A DNA stretch of 64,000 nucleotides, taken from NCBI RefSeq assembly GCF_000715075.1, contig NC_134082.1, forward strand, positions 195,351,948-195,415,947. Reading direction: 5' to 3'. Below are positions 1 to 12,200 of this stretch, piece after piece (position 1 is the first letter of the stretch; every line of letters starts with the position of its first letter). Under the pieces are notes generated by a model. The model worked only from the letters and a program-made list of their open reading frames with translations. It did no database searches and had not been told where the DNA came from. Source of the DNA: Nicotiana tabacum. Lineage: Eukaryota; Streptophyta; Magnoliopsida; Solanales; Solanaceae. A program made the position numbers and the translations under genes.

Positions 1-1050
1 AATCTTTGAGCTGTCCGGCAGGTCACAGTCTCTCTTTCCTTGTTGAGTCGTACGCTACTTGTCGAGGTCAAAATGAAAAGAGGGATGGTTTTATGTGTGT
101 GTGTGTGGGGGGGGGGGGGGGTTCCTGCTTGCATTCATTTGACGTTGATTGCCATGAGAAGATGTGTTGTTTTAACTTTTAATATGTCCATAAAATCTGT
201 GTTGGATGAAAAGCAGCTACCATGGTATCCCTGTGCATGATTACTGTGGGTGTGTTCTGATTTTTCTGGAACTGAATTAAGCGTTGGCTGGAATTGTATT
301 AAGCCTCAGTTGCCGAAGATTAATGTTTACTTCTGCACAGAGACGATACTAATAGAAATTGTAATGGATGTGATGTATGTTTTAACAAGCGTCAAACTGC
401 ATGCTCATCTGTTTGAATCACTAATCTTTGTATTTCGTCCATATGAAGTACATTAGTAATGAATGTAGTCTAACTCGGTGGCCTTCGATAACCATCTTAA
501 ATTTTGTTAACTCTAAGAATCTTCACCTGCATTAAATTCTGAATGTGATAGTTTTCTAGTAAAATGCCACAGGAAACGCGCTCCCATCCCCTGCGATTTG
601 TTGGGGAAACTAATACAAACTAATATTCCAAAGCAGTCTATATGCTCTTATATTCTTGATTGGATTACCCTATCCGTCTTTCTACTCTTTTAGGATCTCT
701 CAGAAAGCTTCTGTGGTTTCTATGTAGAAATAGATTAGTACATAGGGATCAAAAGAAACGAACATTTTGTTTCTGTTTGGTGTGGCTTTTAAGCTCCAAG
801 TGTGATGCTACATGAATTTGATAGTAATCGCTGGTAACTGGAATTGGTAAGATTAAATTAAACACATTGTTATGAATTGTCATTTTGATCATGCCTTGTC
901 GTGGATGCTCTTGCTACATGTCTATATGATACTCCGGCACTAGTTGGAACACAGATCAGTTTGATTGAGAACTCGGATCATTTTGGTCAATATCCCTGTT
1001 GTATTTTGAATTTTCCATCTCTGTATTTACATATGTCATTACTTTGACAG
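1..1050 (+). other. Last intron of SufB (left part outside window)
   Basis: This stretch precedes the SufB terminal exon and ends in a normal acceptor (TTTGACAG at 1043-1050). I see no coding similarity in it. The codons expected just upstream of the last exon are not found, so the preceding exon lies left of the window and the intron exceeds 1 kb. A GT run followed by a G run sits at about 91-121. The short open frames here have no recognisable content. Confidence 0.55.
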
Positions 1051-1269
1051 GCCAAAAACCCCTCTGCTCGGATAGAACATGAAGCTACCACTTCAAAGAT
1101 TGGTGAAGATCAGTTGTTTTACTTCCAGCAGAGAGGAATCGACTATGAGAAAGCAATGGCTGCAATGATTTCTGGATTTTGCCGAGATGTTTTCAATGAA
1201 CTTCCTGATGAATTTGGTGCTGAGGTGAACCAACTAATGAGCTTGAAGCTTGAAGGATCTGTAGGTTAA
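1051..1269 (+). CDS. SUFB: Fe-S cluster assembly scaffold SufB (ABCI8), plastid, C-terminal exon
   Basis: The exon encodes 72 residues and ends at TAA 1267-1269. It contains the SufB signatures [16 protein letters not shown] and [10 protein letters not shown] and ends in LKLEGSVG, the normal C-terminus of plant SufB. SufB is the scaffold of the plastid SufBC2D complex, where Fe-S clusters are built with sulfur supplied through NifS-type desulfurase and SufE. It opens in phase 0 after the acceptor at 1050. A possible poly(A) signal AATAAA lies at 1289-1294. Most of the protein (plant SufB is roughly 550 residues) lies left of the window, so the integrity of the gene cannot be judged. No break is visible in this exon. 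A retro-copied fragment is an alternative, but the clean splice acceptor argues against it. Confidence 0.9.
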   Translation, partial: AKNPSARIEHEATTSKIGEDQLFYFQQRGIDYEKAMAAMISGFCRDVFNELPDEFGAEVNQLMSLKLEGSVG

Positions 1270-1570
1270 GCACACTTTTTATTTGGTCAATAAAGTTGAT
1301 TGCTGGTGTGAAAATTTTGCACTTTGTAGCCAATTAATTTGTCATCTGTAAAAGTTGTAACAGTATCATACAAACTTATTGTTATATACGCTTATGTAAA
1401 TAGTGTATTGGCTTCTCATCCCATTTTTATCCATCTTAAGAGTTCCATGGCTTCAAATTTATGGTGCTCGAGAAAGTTCCTTAATTCAATTAAAAATAGA
1501 TAGAAGGGAGAATATGCTTTAGAATATTTATTCTTGACTATTGTTTTCGTAATTATATCAAGCAAGGGAT

Positions 1571-2554
1571 AATGTCCTAGAAAGTGGAGCCTTGGTATAA
1601 CTGGTAAAGTTACTGTCATGTGATCAAGAAATCATGGGTACAAGCCGTGACGGCCTCTTGCAGAAATGCAGGGTAAGATTGCATGTAGTGTTTAAAAAGG
1701 CGTTTTCGGGGCAAGCCCTGGGGCGAGGTGCACCAAAATTTCTTCGAGGCCATGATGTGGGGCGAAAGTTTCAAGAGGCGTACGCCTGACAATTTGGGGC
1801 GTACACCCGGGCGTTTGAGGCGCGTTTTTGTAGTGCGGCATAAGCCCAAGACACTTCTTCAAATTAAAACAAAATTTGTTGAACAAGTCCTTCATATAAT
1901 ACCCAAATTCTCAAAAGTCAGTTTGTAATTACTCAAAAGTTTTAAAAAGCAACTAAAATGTATTAAATTAAAAAGTCAAGACCTTTTTTATTGATTGAAG
2001 CCCTAATTTATGGTCTTTTTCAATTCTTTATCTTGTCTGGTAGTCTGCTAATATCTCCCAAAAGCAACAAATAATCAAAAAAAAAATTACAAATACAAAG
2101 AGAACTTCATTCTCCTTCGTAGTAGCAAGTTCAAAGTTTAAATTGCAGGTTAGTCATCCTTTTTGTTCCTCCATGTATAAAACTTTATTCTTTTCGACTC
2201 AAGTTATTTGTACTTGTAAGTAACGTATAATAGACTGATTTGACTAGTTTTTTGTGGGGATGGAGCACATCACGTATTTATAATTTTCTTCAATGTATTT
2301 TTACCTGTTTATAAATATTTACTGTAATTATATTATTTTATAAAATATTAAAAATTAAATGCCCATAGGGCTTACGCCCCGTGCCTCGGGGCTTACGCCT
2401 CGCTGAGGCATATGTAAAATGCCTCGCTTTACGCTCACGTTTTTTAAAATACTGGCTGCGTGCAATAGACCCTTGTGGTTTGATCCTTCCTCGAATCCGG
2501 CGCATAGCGAAAGCTTAGTGTACCGGATTGCCCTCGATGAAAAAATGTTCTAGA
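1571..2554 (+). mobile_element. TS/Au-type tRNA-derived SINE, split by a nested DNA element
   Basis: The 5' part (about 1582-1684) has a tRNA-like head with an A-box-like stretch, then the family's CTCTTGCAGAAATGCAGGGTAAG. The 3' part (about 2454-2543) resumes with TGCAATAGACCCTTGTGG and ends in CATAGCGAAAGCTTAGTG plus a short tail. Flanking direct repeats are AATGTCCTAGA (1571-1581) and AATGTTCTAGA (2544-2554), 10 of 11 matching, as expected of a SINE target duplication. The two halves are separated by about 770 bp of inserted DNA described separately. Pol III-type internal promoter remnants are degenerate. No coding capacity. Confidence 0.85.
1685..2453. mobile_element. Non-autonomous hAT-like element nested in the SINE
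   Basis: Ends are imperfect terminal inverted repeats: TAGTGTTTAAAAAGGCG on the left, and the complement of the right end reads CAGTATTTTAAAAAACGTG. Inside each end are GC-rich arms rich in GGCG/CGCCTCG (about 1700-1850 and 2365-2440) that can pair, around an AT-rich core. An 8-bp duplication is plausible (GATTGCAT against GGCTGCGT, 5 of 8), so age has blurred it. No transposase frame is seen. Confidence 0.65.
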
Positions 2555-3066
2555 CGTTGCTTGTTTCAGTGTTCCTATGAAATTTTGCAAGAATCTTCAC
2601 AAGCCATTAGTCCTCTTATTCTAATTAGTTTGTGTAGTAATCAATTCTCTTGCTCTAAATTTAAAAAAGGTCAAATAGAATATTATTCTTTTATTTTATC
2701 TGCCCCATTCCTCTACAGTCTACTCAGTGCCTTCACCAGTGCTTGCCTAATGGAGAATAGTACTTTTATAAGTAATTATTTGCTTTAGTTTTTCCAATTT
2801 TAAACTATGATATCTTATCTGAAAATTATTGTACATAATGCAATACTAATGTGGTGAAATACTTTTATATGTAATTATTGCCATGTCACTTGATCACCAA
2901 CTCTCAATCATTCTATTTTAAAATTATACTGTATAATATATCATTTGACCGACAAATTAGACAGTTATGCATTGCTAATGTTATCAAACTAGAAAACTTA
3001 CCCGCGTCGCGCCGTCGATTAGTAAAACTATTAAACTACGACTTTATTACAAACAAATTTTCTTAC
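2555..3066. other. Intergenic, nothing recognised
   Basis: AT-rich sequence between the SINE and the RTE LINE. The open frames here (for example 2528-2788) are low-complexity and resemble no protein I know. Confidence 0.5.
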
Positions 3067-4292
3067 ATCAACAACAACGACCCAGTATAATCCCACAAGT
3101 GGGGTCTGGGGAGAATAATATGTACGCAGACCTTACCCCTACCCCAAAGGGTAGAGAGGCTGTTTCCAGGAGACCCTCGGTTCAAAAAAGCAACAGGAGC
3201 CGATATATTAGTACCATAAAAGTGCATAATAAAATAACAGCAATATAAGAGATATGAATATAGAATACGAAATACGACATAGATGGCTGATATAGTAAAA
3301 CTAGCAAGTAAAGTCCTGAATCAATAGACGACCAATAACATTCTTAGTCTAACTCTTAACTGGCTAGTCTCACTCTATTGTGCTGTAGAAATATTCACAA
3401 CTTTCCACTAACCTACAACCTTAATGCTCGACCTCCATAATTCCCTGTCAAGGGCCATGTCCTCAGTAATCCTAAGTCGCGTCATGTCCTGTCTGATCAC
3501 CTCTCCCCAATACTTCTTAGGTCGCCCTCTACCTCTCCACTTGCCCACTACAGTCAGTCGCTCACACCTCCTCACCGGTGCATCCGTGCTCCTCCTCTAA
3601 ATGTGCCCGAACCATCTGAGTCTTACTTCTCGCATCTTGTCCTCCATGGGGGCCACGCTTACCTTCTCTCGAATATCTTCATTCCTAATCTTATCCATCC
3701 TTGTATGCCCGCACATCCACCTCAACATCCTCATCTCTGCTACTTTCATCTTCTGGATGTGTGAGTTCTTTACCGGCCAACATTCAGTTCCATATAACAT
3801 TGCAGGCCTAACCACTGCTCTATAAAACTTATCTTTTAGTAACGGTGACACTTTCTTGTCACACAAGACTCCCGACGCTAACCTCCACTTCATCCACCCC
3901 ACCCCTATATGGTGTGTGACATCCTCGTCAATCTCCCCGATCCCCTGAATAACCGATCCAAGGTACTTGAAACTACCCCTCTTGGGAATGACTTGAGAGT
4001 CAAGCCTCACTTCAACTCCCGCTTCCGTCGGCTCAACTCCAAATTTGCACTCGAGGTATTCCGTCTTCGTCCTGCTCAACTTGAAACCTTTAGACTCAAG
4101 AGCATGTCTCCAAATCTCTAGCCTCTCGTTGACGCCGCCTCGTGTCTCGTCAATTAGAATAATGTCATCAGCGAATAACATGCACCATGACACCTCCCCT
4201 TGAATATGATAAGTCAGTGCATCCATCACCAGGACAAATAGGAATGGGCTGAGCGCAGACCCTTGGTGCAACCTCCCAATAAATGTAGACAT
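3067..4292 (-). mobile_element. 5'-truncated RTE-type LINE
   Basis: Read on the minus strand this is the end of an RTE-clade non-LTR retrotransposon. It holds the C-terminal part of the reverse transcriptase, a 3' UTR with GGGGTAGGGGTAAGGTCTGC, and a (TTG)n tail (plus-strand CAACAACAA at about 3068-3076), which is typical of the group. The 5' end stops inside the RT domain just before [11 protein letters not shown] at about 4280, as expected from incomplete target-primed reverse transcription. No convincing target duplication was found. A second truncated copy lies at 31994-32755 and a 3'-end fragment in the opposite orientation at 8235-8675. Confidence 0.88.
3408..4292 (-). pseudogene. RTE LINE reverse transcriptase, C-terminal fragment
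   Basis: The frame shows RT motifs in order: [20 protein letters not shown], the catalytic FADDIILI (YxDD equivalent), a [14 protein letters not shown] block, the KYLGSVIQ block, and the connection region ending MLRWMCGH. An in-frame TAG at 3597-3599, right after RLRWFGHI, interrupts the frame. Similarity resumes at once ([14 protein letters not shown]) and runs to the natural stop at 3408-3410. The endonuclease and N-terminal RT are missing because of 5' truncation. It cannot be functional. Confidence 0.88.
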
Positions 4293-5201
4293 ATATTATA
4301 TTTTTCTGGAAATATTTAAGCAAATTGTTTATTGAAGTATTTATTTTCGATACATAGCAAGTACAATGCCTTCAGAATCATAAAATACACATGTAAGTAG
4401 CATGTCTTTGTATCAACAAATGTTATTTCAAGTTAACAAAAATATAATATTATAACTTCTTTTGCAACAATTTATATTAGTACACCTTATCGATGAGTTT
4501 GAAGGCTTGAATTGCAGAATGAAGCCTTTTTTGATCTATCTAATGAAAATTGGGTGATTATGTAAGAAAATATGATGGTGTTTCAGTTATGAAAATATAA
4601 AGCCTAAAATTGATGATGGTACTGTTTTCCAATACATAAAGTTGAATGATATACTTGATGATGGCACTGTTTGCCATTTATCTAAAATTGAATGATATGC
4701 TAATGTTGCTCGTTCAGAAATTAAAACTTTTTAGTACACACACGCGACAGAGCATCAGATTGTTGAACTTCTTTTCTTTCACTATTTTATCTTTTTACCG
4801 TATCATTAATGTTAGAGATTCAAAAGCATCTTCATCCTAAGGAATTTTAAGATTCATACCAATTGGGTTGTTGCAATAAAAGAGAAGAGGAAATGCCTAT
4901 GAAAGGGAAACAGCAACTGATTTGCATTTTAAGCTAGAATTGGAAGGAAAAGGGCCATGCATTAATAGTCATAACTATTGTATATTTAATTCATTCCAAA
5001 AAGAAAAAACGGATACAAGAAAAATAGAGAGATTCCAGGGAAGTAATAACAAATAGTATTAATAAGGAAAGAGATAATCGGGTAGCTTTAAATTTTCACT
5101 GTTTTTAAAGGTGAAAAATGAGGATAAAAAGTAAAAAATTAAGAAAAAAGATAAATAGGTTTCCTTGCATATAAAAGTTGTCACATCACTTTTATTCCCT
5201 C

Positions 5202-5204
<3 letters not shown>

Positions 5205-5238
<34 letters not shown>
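5205..5238. repeat. (TA)n microsatellite
   Basis: Uninterrupted TA dinucleotides, 17 units. Confidence 0.97.
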
Positions 5239-5239
<1 letters not shown>

Positions 5240-6615
5240 CTGACTGACATATTCAAACATGTTCTCATTAAACTGAAAATGAAAATAATTAACTTGATAA
5301 AATAAGAATAATAGTTTAGTCACTTTGTGTCACTTACCAGGGGTAGTAACCACAATATAACTATACAAGTCAAAACAATTTTGAGTTCGTTCATTTTGAA
5401 TTGCCTTTTTCTTTAAATGCCTTTTTGACTTAACAGTATGTCAGGGGCGATATCATAGTAAGAAAACCGTTCACTTACTCATTTTAAATAAGATTTGTAA
5501 AACCTTTAATTAATTATCATTGGAAGTATACATGGTTCATCATAAAGAAAGAGTATAACTAAAATACACGGATAGTATAAGAGAATATTTAATTATCATA
5601 TCAGATAAAGATAACTAGTCCATATGTTTGATAACGAGACATAAAGAGAAGTTTATATTTCTGACTTTATGTACATTTTCCTAATCTCATAAGTTACAGC
5701 ATTCTCCCTTATCGGGACTTCATATTCAGTTTAGTTCTGTCTTCTGTCAGCCATGAGAGTAGAGAGTCTATATATATACAGTATTACAGTATTTTCACCA
5801 CCATCGAGCTATAATCGATGGGTAGGCCCCTATTGGGCAACCTCTGATCAGATGGTGAGTTATATATACCGAGCCTACTATAGCCGAGCGCCTATGAGCG
5901 AGCCCAGAATGGAACATACAATCAATTTGTTACAACAATTAATGAGATTACATTAATTAATAATATTAATACAAATTCTAAACTATTAATATATAAATAT
6001 TAAATCCATAAAAAAACGAGACACCATTGTGATAATACCTCTACAAAATTAACAATTTGGAATAATAAATATTTTTACCATACCATAAAGCTCTCGGACA
6101 CAATTGGTTGACTTGCCTTTTTAAAAAAATGAAAGGGGCTAACTCTTGAATAACTTCAAGAAACACAGACATTGGAGAAAATTGGAAGAAAAAGCCAGCA
6201 GACATAGTTGTTGACTCGTGGGAAAATTTAAAAGTTGGCCTTGGACTTGCCCCCTCTACATTTGCTGATGCTAACTGTATAGTATATACTTTTCTGATCC
6301 AATTATTGAACCTCGCCGGTGGAATATTATTTCCTGTGACACTTTCCCACTACTCTATAGTTCATAAGCAGACATCTATGTTTTTTTTTTTTTTTTTAAA
6401 TCACAGAAAGACGAGTGTTCCATGTTTCACCCTTTGACGTCGAGCTCATTGACAAGCCCTGATTTACAATGTTCAGGATATTATATATCTAGACTGAAGG
6501 TGTTGATTTTATGTACCAAAAATTGAAGGGGATTCAAAATTTTAATTTATTTATGGTTTATATCAAAACAATAGATGCATGAGATGTGTTTGCACATAAA
6601 TTTCTTTTATTTAAT

Positions 6616-6623
<8 letters not shown>

Positions 6624-6671
<48 letters not shown>
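6624..6671. repeat. (TA)n microsatellite
   Basis: Uninterrupted TA dinucleotides, about 24 units. Confidence 0.97.
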
Positions 6672-6673
<2 letters not shown>

Positions 6674-8234
6674 CCTCAATTTTATTACTTAATTAATCAT
6701 GATAAATTTATTATAAACACTTACTGTTATGAGTTACTATTATGACTTACTATTTAATACCTTTCCCGACACACACTCACCATGCATATATACATTCTTT
6801 CTGTCTCATTTTATATGATACATTTTTTTAGTCTATGCCAAATAAAATTATAAAATTTTTATATTTAGAAATAATTGGCATGTCTTAGACCACAAATTTT
6901 CATAAATCTTTTTTTCTTTCCTAAATTCGACTTCTAAGTTAAACACGTCACATAAATTAGATGACCCAAAGCATATCGTATAAGTAAAAAATGTGTCTGT
7001 TTCAGCTGAACCCGTTTTAAAATTATATATGTAGGTCTGCCCCTTGCAAGCATTAGTGGCATTTCTCAGTTTGGTTTAAAAGAATTATTGAAAAAAACAA
7101 TTACTATATATTTTCTTATTTAATTAACTAGGTAAACAATGGGACTTATATATATATAATGAATTCTTTATTTTCCTAAATAAGTCTATCAGACTACCAC
7201 TATAATTATAAGTAATGACTTCTTTCTACCACTTTAATTTTCTAAACCATGCTGCACTTTTTGTAATTTACAATTATTTTTGTTAACCATTTAATTAACT
7301 TATTGTGTTTCTCGTGGTTCATGGTGTCCTAAAAACAATATTCATGCTCAAGAACCCAATTCTTAAAGGGTGCTAGGTAGCTAGGTGTTGCTTTCAGATA
7401 ATAACCTTAAACTTAAATAGTACTAAGTTATATATTAGTACTATTTCATTTGAGCAAAATGGAAACTTTTTGTGTTTATTCTACTATATATATGTTGCCC
7501 TTCCGTAGAAGCGTTTATGCAGGAATCATGATTATCATGAATTTCCTATAATCGGAGGGTAATATTCTGGAACAAGAAATAGTGTTATAGAGAAGTATAT
7601 GCTTTGGCATAATCTAAAAAAGCGACAAAACTTTGGAACAAAAAAATAATACAGCCAAGTTTATATTTCTATAAACTTTGATTTCGTTTAGAATATGATT
7701 TTGCCATTAGACAGCAAATACCACAAAAGCATGGAACACTACTTATGTCAAGGAACTTTTATTTTTGAACCATTTTCCAAGTGCAGAAATTTCATGCCAG
7801 AAGAGGAAGGTAATGGAAAGAAGCCAAATACTCCTAGTAAATAGAGTATAACTTAACTGCTAATTTTCGCAAAATTAGTATCTTGTTGAGAAACAATTTT
7901 TACTACTTGTATGCTAAATTTTTACAAAATTACACACGCAACTTTGTAAAAATAATCTTTAAAAATTACAGTTTCTAATATACCAAATCAGTACTTTAAA
8001 AAAACTTCACAATTCTTGAACGTTTCTGACAAAAAAAAAACGTCTAATTCAACCACGTTCCAGAAAGCATTGTAACACAAGCTTTCATCCAAGGCCAGTA
8101 GTATACATCTCCATCATCTATTAAGTAATTTATTTTCATTTGTTTAATTTTTGATGGACAATTTTACCTGATGAATATATTGACGGGAGGTAATAAAAAT
8201 AAAGATAATGGGGGTATTACCACCCTTTTCATAG

Positions 8235-8675
8235 TTCCGGACCTTATTTACTAGTTATTGTTATTGTTTTTATCTATTTTCCAGTCCTTATGATGTTGTT
8301 ATAATTTTTATGGTTTCTGTTGCGGGTACTGATATGTTGTCTTTTTTTTGAGCCGATGGTCTATCAAAAACAACATTTCTACTCCCTCGGGAAGTGACGG
8401 ATCTAGAATTTTCATCAAGGGGTGTCAAAATATAAATTATAATTAGATACATCGAAAAATCAAGGGAAGTCAACGTAAGTAAATATACATAAAAATAAAA
8501 AAAATTATCTAGCAAAATAGCATAATTTACCGCGAAGGGGTGTCGCTTGACACCCATGCTTCAATAGTTCAATGTGGCTCCGCCACTGCCCTCCGATAGG
8601 GGTAAAGTCTACGTACATATTATCCTCTTCAAATCTCACTCGTGGGATTTTACCGGGTTATTGTTGTTGTTTCGA
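8235..8675 (+). mobile_element. RTE LINE 3' end, plus orientation, split by a MITE
   Basis: The left part (to about 8391) ends with the family block TTGAGCCGATGGTCTATC. The right part (about 8597-8675) reads GGGGTAAAGTCTACGTACAT, then CTCGTGGGATTTTACCGGG, and ends in a (TTG)n tail. These are the complements of the 3' sequences in the minus-strand copies at 3067 and 31994. The two parts are continuous once the 197-bp MITE at 8392-8588 is removed. The left limit is uncertain. Confidence 0.75.
8392..8588. mobile_element. hAT-like MITE nested in the RTE fragment
   Basis: The left end AAGTGACGGATCTAGA and the complement of the right end, CAGTGGCGGAGCCAC, form imperfect terminal inverted repeats. 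Flanks CCCTCGGG (8384-8391) and CCCTCCGA (8589-8596) match at 6 of 8, fitting the 8-bp duplication of hAT elements. Inside are the paired GGGGTGTC/GACACCC arms usual for this repeat. Length 197 bp, no coding capacity. Confidence 0.75.
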
Positions 8676-8684
8676 GGGTATTAC

Positions 8685-9038
8685 TGTTGAAGTTTGGCAA
8701 AATGCCAAAGTCCCACATTGGTTGGGAGTTAAGTTTGGGGGGGATTTTTCCCCTATAAAAGAAGGCCTAATGTTTAGGATTGAAACACATCTCTCATTTG
8801 CCTTCTCATCTGTTTAAGGCATTTGTATCTTCTCTCTTTAGTATTATTTCACTTGTATTTTTGGAGTGAAATAAAATATTGGTCGTGTCCGAGGAGTAGG
8901 CAAAATTAGCCGAACCTTGTAAATTGTGGTGTTCCCTTTATTGTTGCTTTATTGTCTTATTTATTATTTGGTGGCTGTCATAATTTTGGTATAGTAGTTG
9001 TGACTTATTCACACTATATACATTTGGCTTCCGCAACA
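8685..9038 (+). repeat. 5' LTR of the first Copia element
   Basis: 354 bp. A TATA-like CCCCTATAAAAG at 8751-8762 marks the likely U3 promoter. It ends CCGCAACA directly before the PBS. Confidence 0.92.
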
Positions 9039-9053
9039 ATTGGTATCAGAGCC

Positions 9054-9217
9054 AAGGTACTGTCTAAGTATGCTCTGTGGTTGCAGCATAGTCTGATCTT
9101 CCACATCAGAAAAGATTTATCTTGGTAACTGAGTCAAGGTTCTGTCTGAGTATGCTCTGTAGTTGCAGCTTAGTCTGATCTTCTACATCAGAAAGGAAAT
9201 AATCTTGATTTGTGTCG
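9054..9217 (+). repeat. 82-bp tandem repeat in the Copia leader
   Basis: Two copies, starting AAGGTACTGTCTAAG (9054) and AAGGTTCTGTCTGAG (9136), sharing TATGCTCTGT and TAGTCTGATCTTC. The copies differ at several positions, so the duplication is older than this insertion. Confidence 0.85.
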
Positions 9218-9246
9218 TCAGCTATTAAATAATATTTGTGCCAAAT

Positions 9247-12200
9247 ATGGGGGACAATAAACAAAAAGAATCTACATCAAGTGTCAACAATACGCCATCA
9301 TTGGCATCTTCGCTTATGACAAGAATTGTGTCAAATGCGAAATTTGCGGTAGAAATTTTTGACGGGTCCGGACATTTTGGGATGTGGCAAGGCGAGGTTC
9401 TAGATGTCCTTTTTCAACAAGGGCTAGATCTGGCCATTGAAGAAAAGAAACCAGATGTTATTGGAGAAGAAGATTGGAGAATTATCAACCGTGTTGCTTG
9501 CGGTACCATTCGATCCTAGCTTGCTAGAGAGCAGAAATATCCATACACAAAGGAAACTTCTGCAAGTAAATTATGGAAAGCACTGGAGGATAAATTTTTG
9601 AAGAAAAACAGTCAAAATAAATTGTACATGAAGAAGAGACTGTTTCACTTCACCTATGTTCCTGGTACCACGATGAATGAACATATCACCAGTTTCAATA
9701 AGTTGGTCACAGATTTGCAAAATATGGATACAACTTATGATGATGGTGACTTGGCCTTAATGTTGTTGGCGTCACTTCCTGATGAGTACGAGCACCTTGA
9801 AACTACTCTACTCCATGGAAATGACGAAATTTCTCTCAGAGAAGTTTGTTCAGCTTTGTACAACTATGAACAAAGAAAGCGAGAAAAACAGAAGGGCGGA
9901 GAAGGAGAAGCACTGTTTGTGAGGGGTCGTCCTCAAAATCAAACGAGGACAAAGAAGGGAAGATCCAAGTCAAGATCCAGACCCAGCAAAGATGAATGTG
10001 CCTTTTGTCGAGAAAAAGGGCACTGGAAGAAAGACTGTCCGAAGTTGAAGAATAAGGCCAAACATAACAATGGAAAGGCTATTATAGATTCAAATGTAGC
10101 TGATTGTGATGATTCAGACTTCTCATTAGTTACAACAGAGTCATCAACATCATCAGACATATGGTTGATGGACTCGGCTTGTAGCTATCATATGTGTCCC
10201 AACAGGGACTGGTTCGTGGAATTTCAAGAAGGAGAATATGGAGTCATCCACACAGCGGATAACAGCCCTCTTACCTCATATGGCATTGGTTCAATACGAT
10301 TAAGGAACCATGATGGAATGATCAGAACATTGATAGATGTTCGATATGTACCGGATTTGAAGAAGAATCTCATCTCTGTGGGAGCCCTAGAATCAAAAGG
10401 GTTCAAAATCATTGCAGAAAATGGAGTGATGAGAGTATGCTCCGGTGCACTAGTGGTAATGAAGGCTAATCGGAAGAATAATAATATGTACCGCTATCGT
10501 GGCAGTACAGTTATTGGGACAGCGACAGTAACATCCAGTGACGACAAAAAGGCAGAAGCAACCAAGCTATGGCACATGCGCTTGGGACATGCTGGAGGAA
10601 AATCCTTGAAAACTCTATCAGATCAAGGATTGTTAAAAGGAGTAAAGGCTTGCAACTTGGAGTTTTGTGAGCATTGTGTTAAAGGGAAACAGACAAGGGT
10701 TAAATTTGGTACATCGATCCATAATACTAAAGGCATTTTGGATTATGTACACTCTGATGTTTGGGGTCCTTCCAAAACACCTTCATTGGGTGGGAAGCAC
10801 TATTTTGTAACCTTTGTTGATGATTTTTCCCGAAGAGTATGGGTGTATACAATGAAGAGCAAAGATGAAGTGTTGAGAATTTTTCTCAAATGGAAGACGA
10901 TGGTGGAGAATCAGACAGGCAGGAGAATCAAGTGTATTCGCACAGACAATGGAGGTGAATACAAAAATGATCATTTCAATAAGGTCTGTGAAAATGATGG
11001 CATCGTCCGACACTTCACTGTTAGACATACACCACAACAGAATGGAGTGGCAGAACGTATGAACCGGACCTTGCTGGAGAAGGTACGGTGTATGTTGTCC
11101 AATGCTGGCTTGGGCAAAGAATTTTGGGCTGAGGCAATTACATATGCATGCCACCTCATTAATCGTCTACCATCTGCTGCTATTGATGGCAAAACACCAT
11201 TTGAAAAATGGTACGGAAAACCTGCTGTAGATTATAACTCTTTACACGTGTTTGGCTCAACTGCATATTATCATGTGACGGAGTCAAAATTGAATCCAAG
11301 GGCAAAGAAGGCTATTTTTATGGGAATTACTTCTGGAGTCAAAGGATATCGCTTATGGTGTCCTATGACAAAGAAAGTAATATTCAGCAAAGATGTTACC
11401 TTTGATGAATTTGCTATGGTAAATAAGGTAACAGAAGATACCAAACAAAATGAAGGTGCTTCTAAGCAGGTGGAGTTTGAGGGAAAATTTATTTTTCCTA
11501 CACAAGAAGCAGAGGAGGAAACAAATGAAGATTACCCTCTGGAAGGAGAGCCAGTAGAGGAGATTCCAACTCAGGAATCTCAACAACAACTTGAATCAAT
11601 AGCAACCAGCAGACCAAAAAGAACAATAACGAAACCTGTTCGTCTCATAGAGACGGTTGCTTGTGCAACCTCAATTGTAGCTGATGATGTTCCTACTACT
11701 TATAAAGACGTTGTCCAAAGTTCAGAAGAAGATAAGTGGAGGATTGCCATGAATGATGAAATACATTCCCTTCATCAGAATCATACATGGAGATTGACCA
11801 ATCTCCCGAAGGGAAAGAAAGCAATTGGGTGCAAATGGGTATTTGCAAAGAAAGAAGGATTTCCTAACCAATTAGATGTTCGCTACAAAGCAAGATTGGT
11901 GGCCAAAGGATATGCTCAAAAGGAGGGAATTGATTACAATGAAGTGTTTTCTCCAGTTGTAAAACATTCCTCCATTAGAATTATGTTGGCTTTGGTAGCA
12001 CAATTGGATTTGGAACTAGTTCAGATGGATGTAAAAACTGCGTTTTTACATGGAAACTTGGAGGAGGAAATCTACATGACTCAGCCAGAAGGATTCAAAG
12101 TTGCTGGAAAAGAAAATATGGTGTGCAAACTTGAAAAATCGTTGTACGGATTGAAACAATCTTCTAGACAATGGTACAAGCGATTTGACGAGTTTATGTT

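Larger units (their letters stand above)
4293..8234. other. Gene-free AT-rich intergenic region
   Basis: About 3.9 kb without a supportable gene. It contains the AT microsatellites listed separately, a T tract at about 6380-6398, a slightly GC-richer patch at 5800-5915 of unknown origin, and a possible degenerate Stowaway-like MITE at about 6795-6990 (the left end resembles the CTGTCTCATTTTATATGA consensus but the right end is not clear). Confidence 0.5.

Noticed and set aside
1..456. Two short plus-strand frames at the left edge
   Set aside because: They lie in the SufB intron, include a G-run translation, and match nothing.
1586..1670. tRNA-like sequence
   Set aside because: It is the head of a SINE with a target duplication; the cloverleaf is not intact, so it is not a tRNA gene.
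3601..4121. Plus-strand frames opposite the RTE reverse transcriptase
   Set aside because: Shadows of the minus-strand RT.
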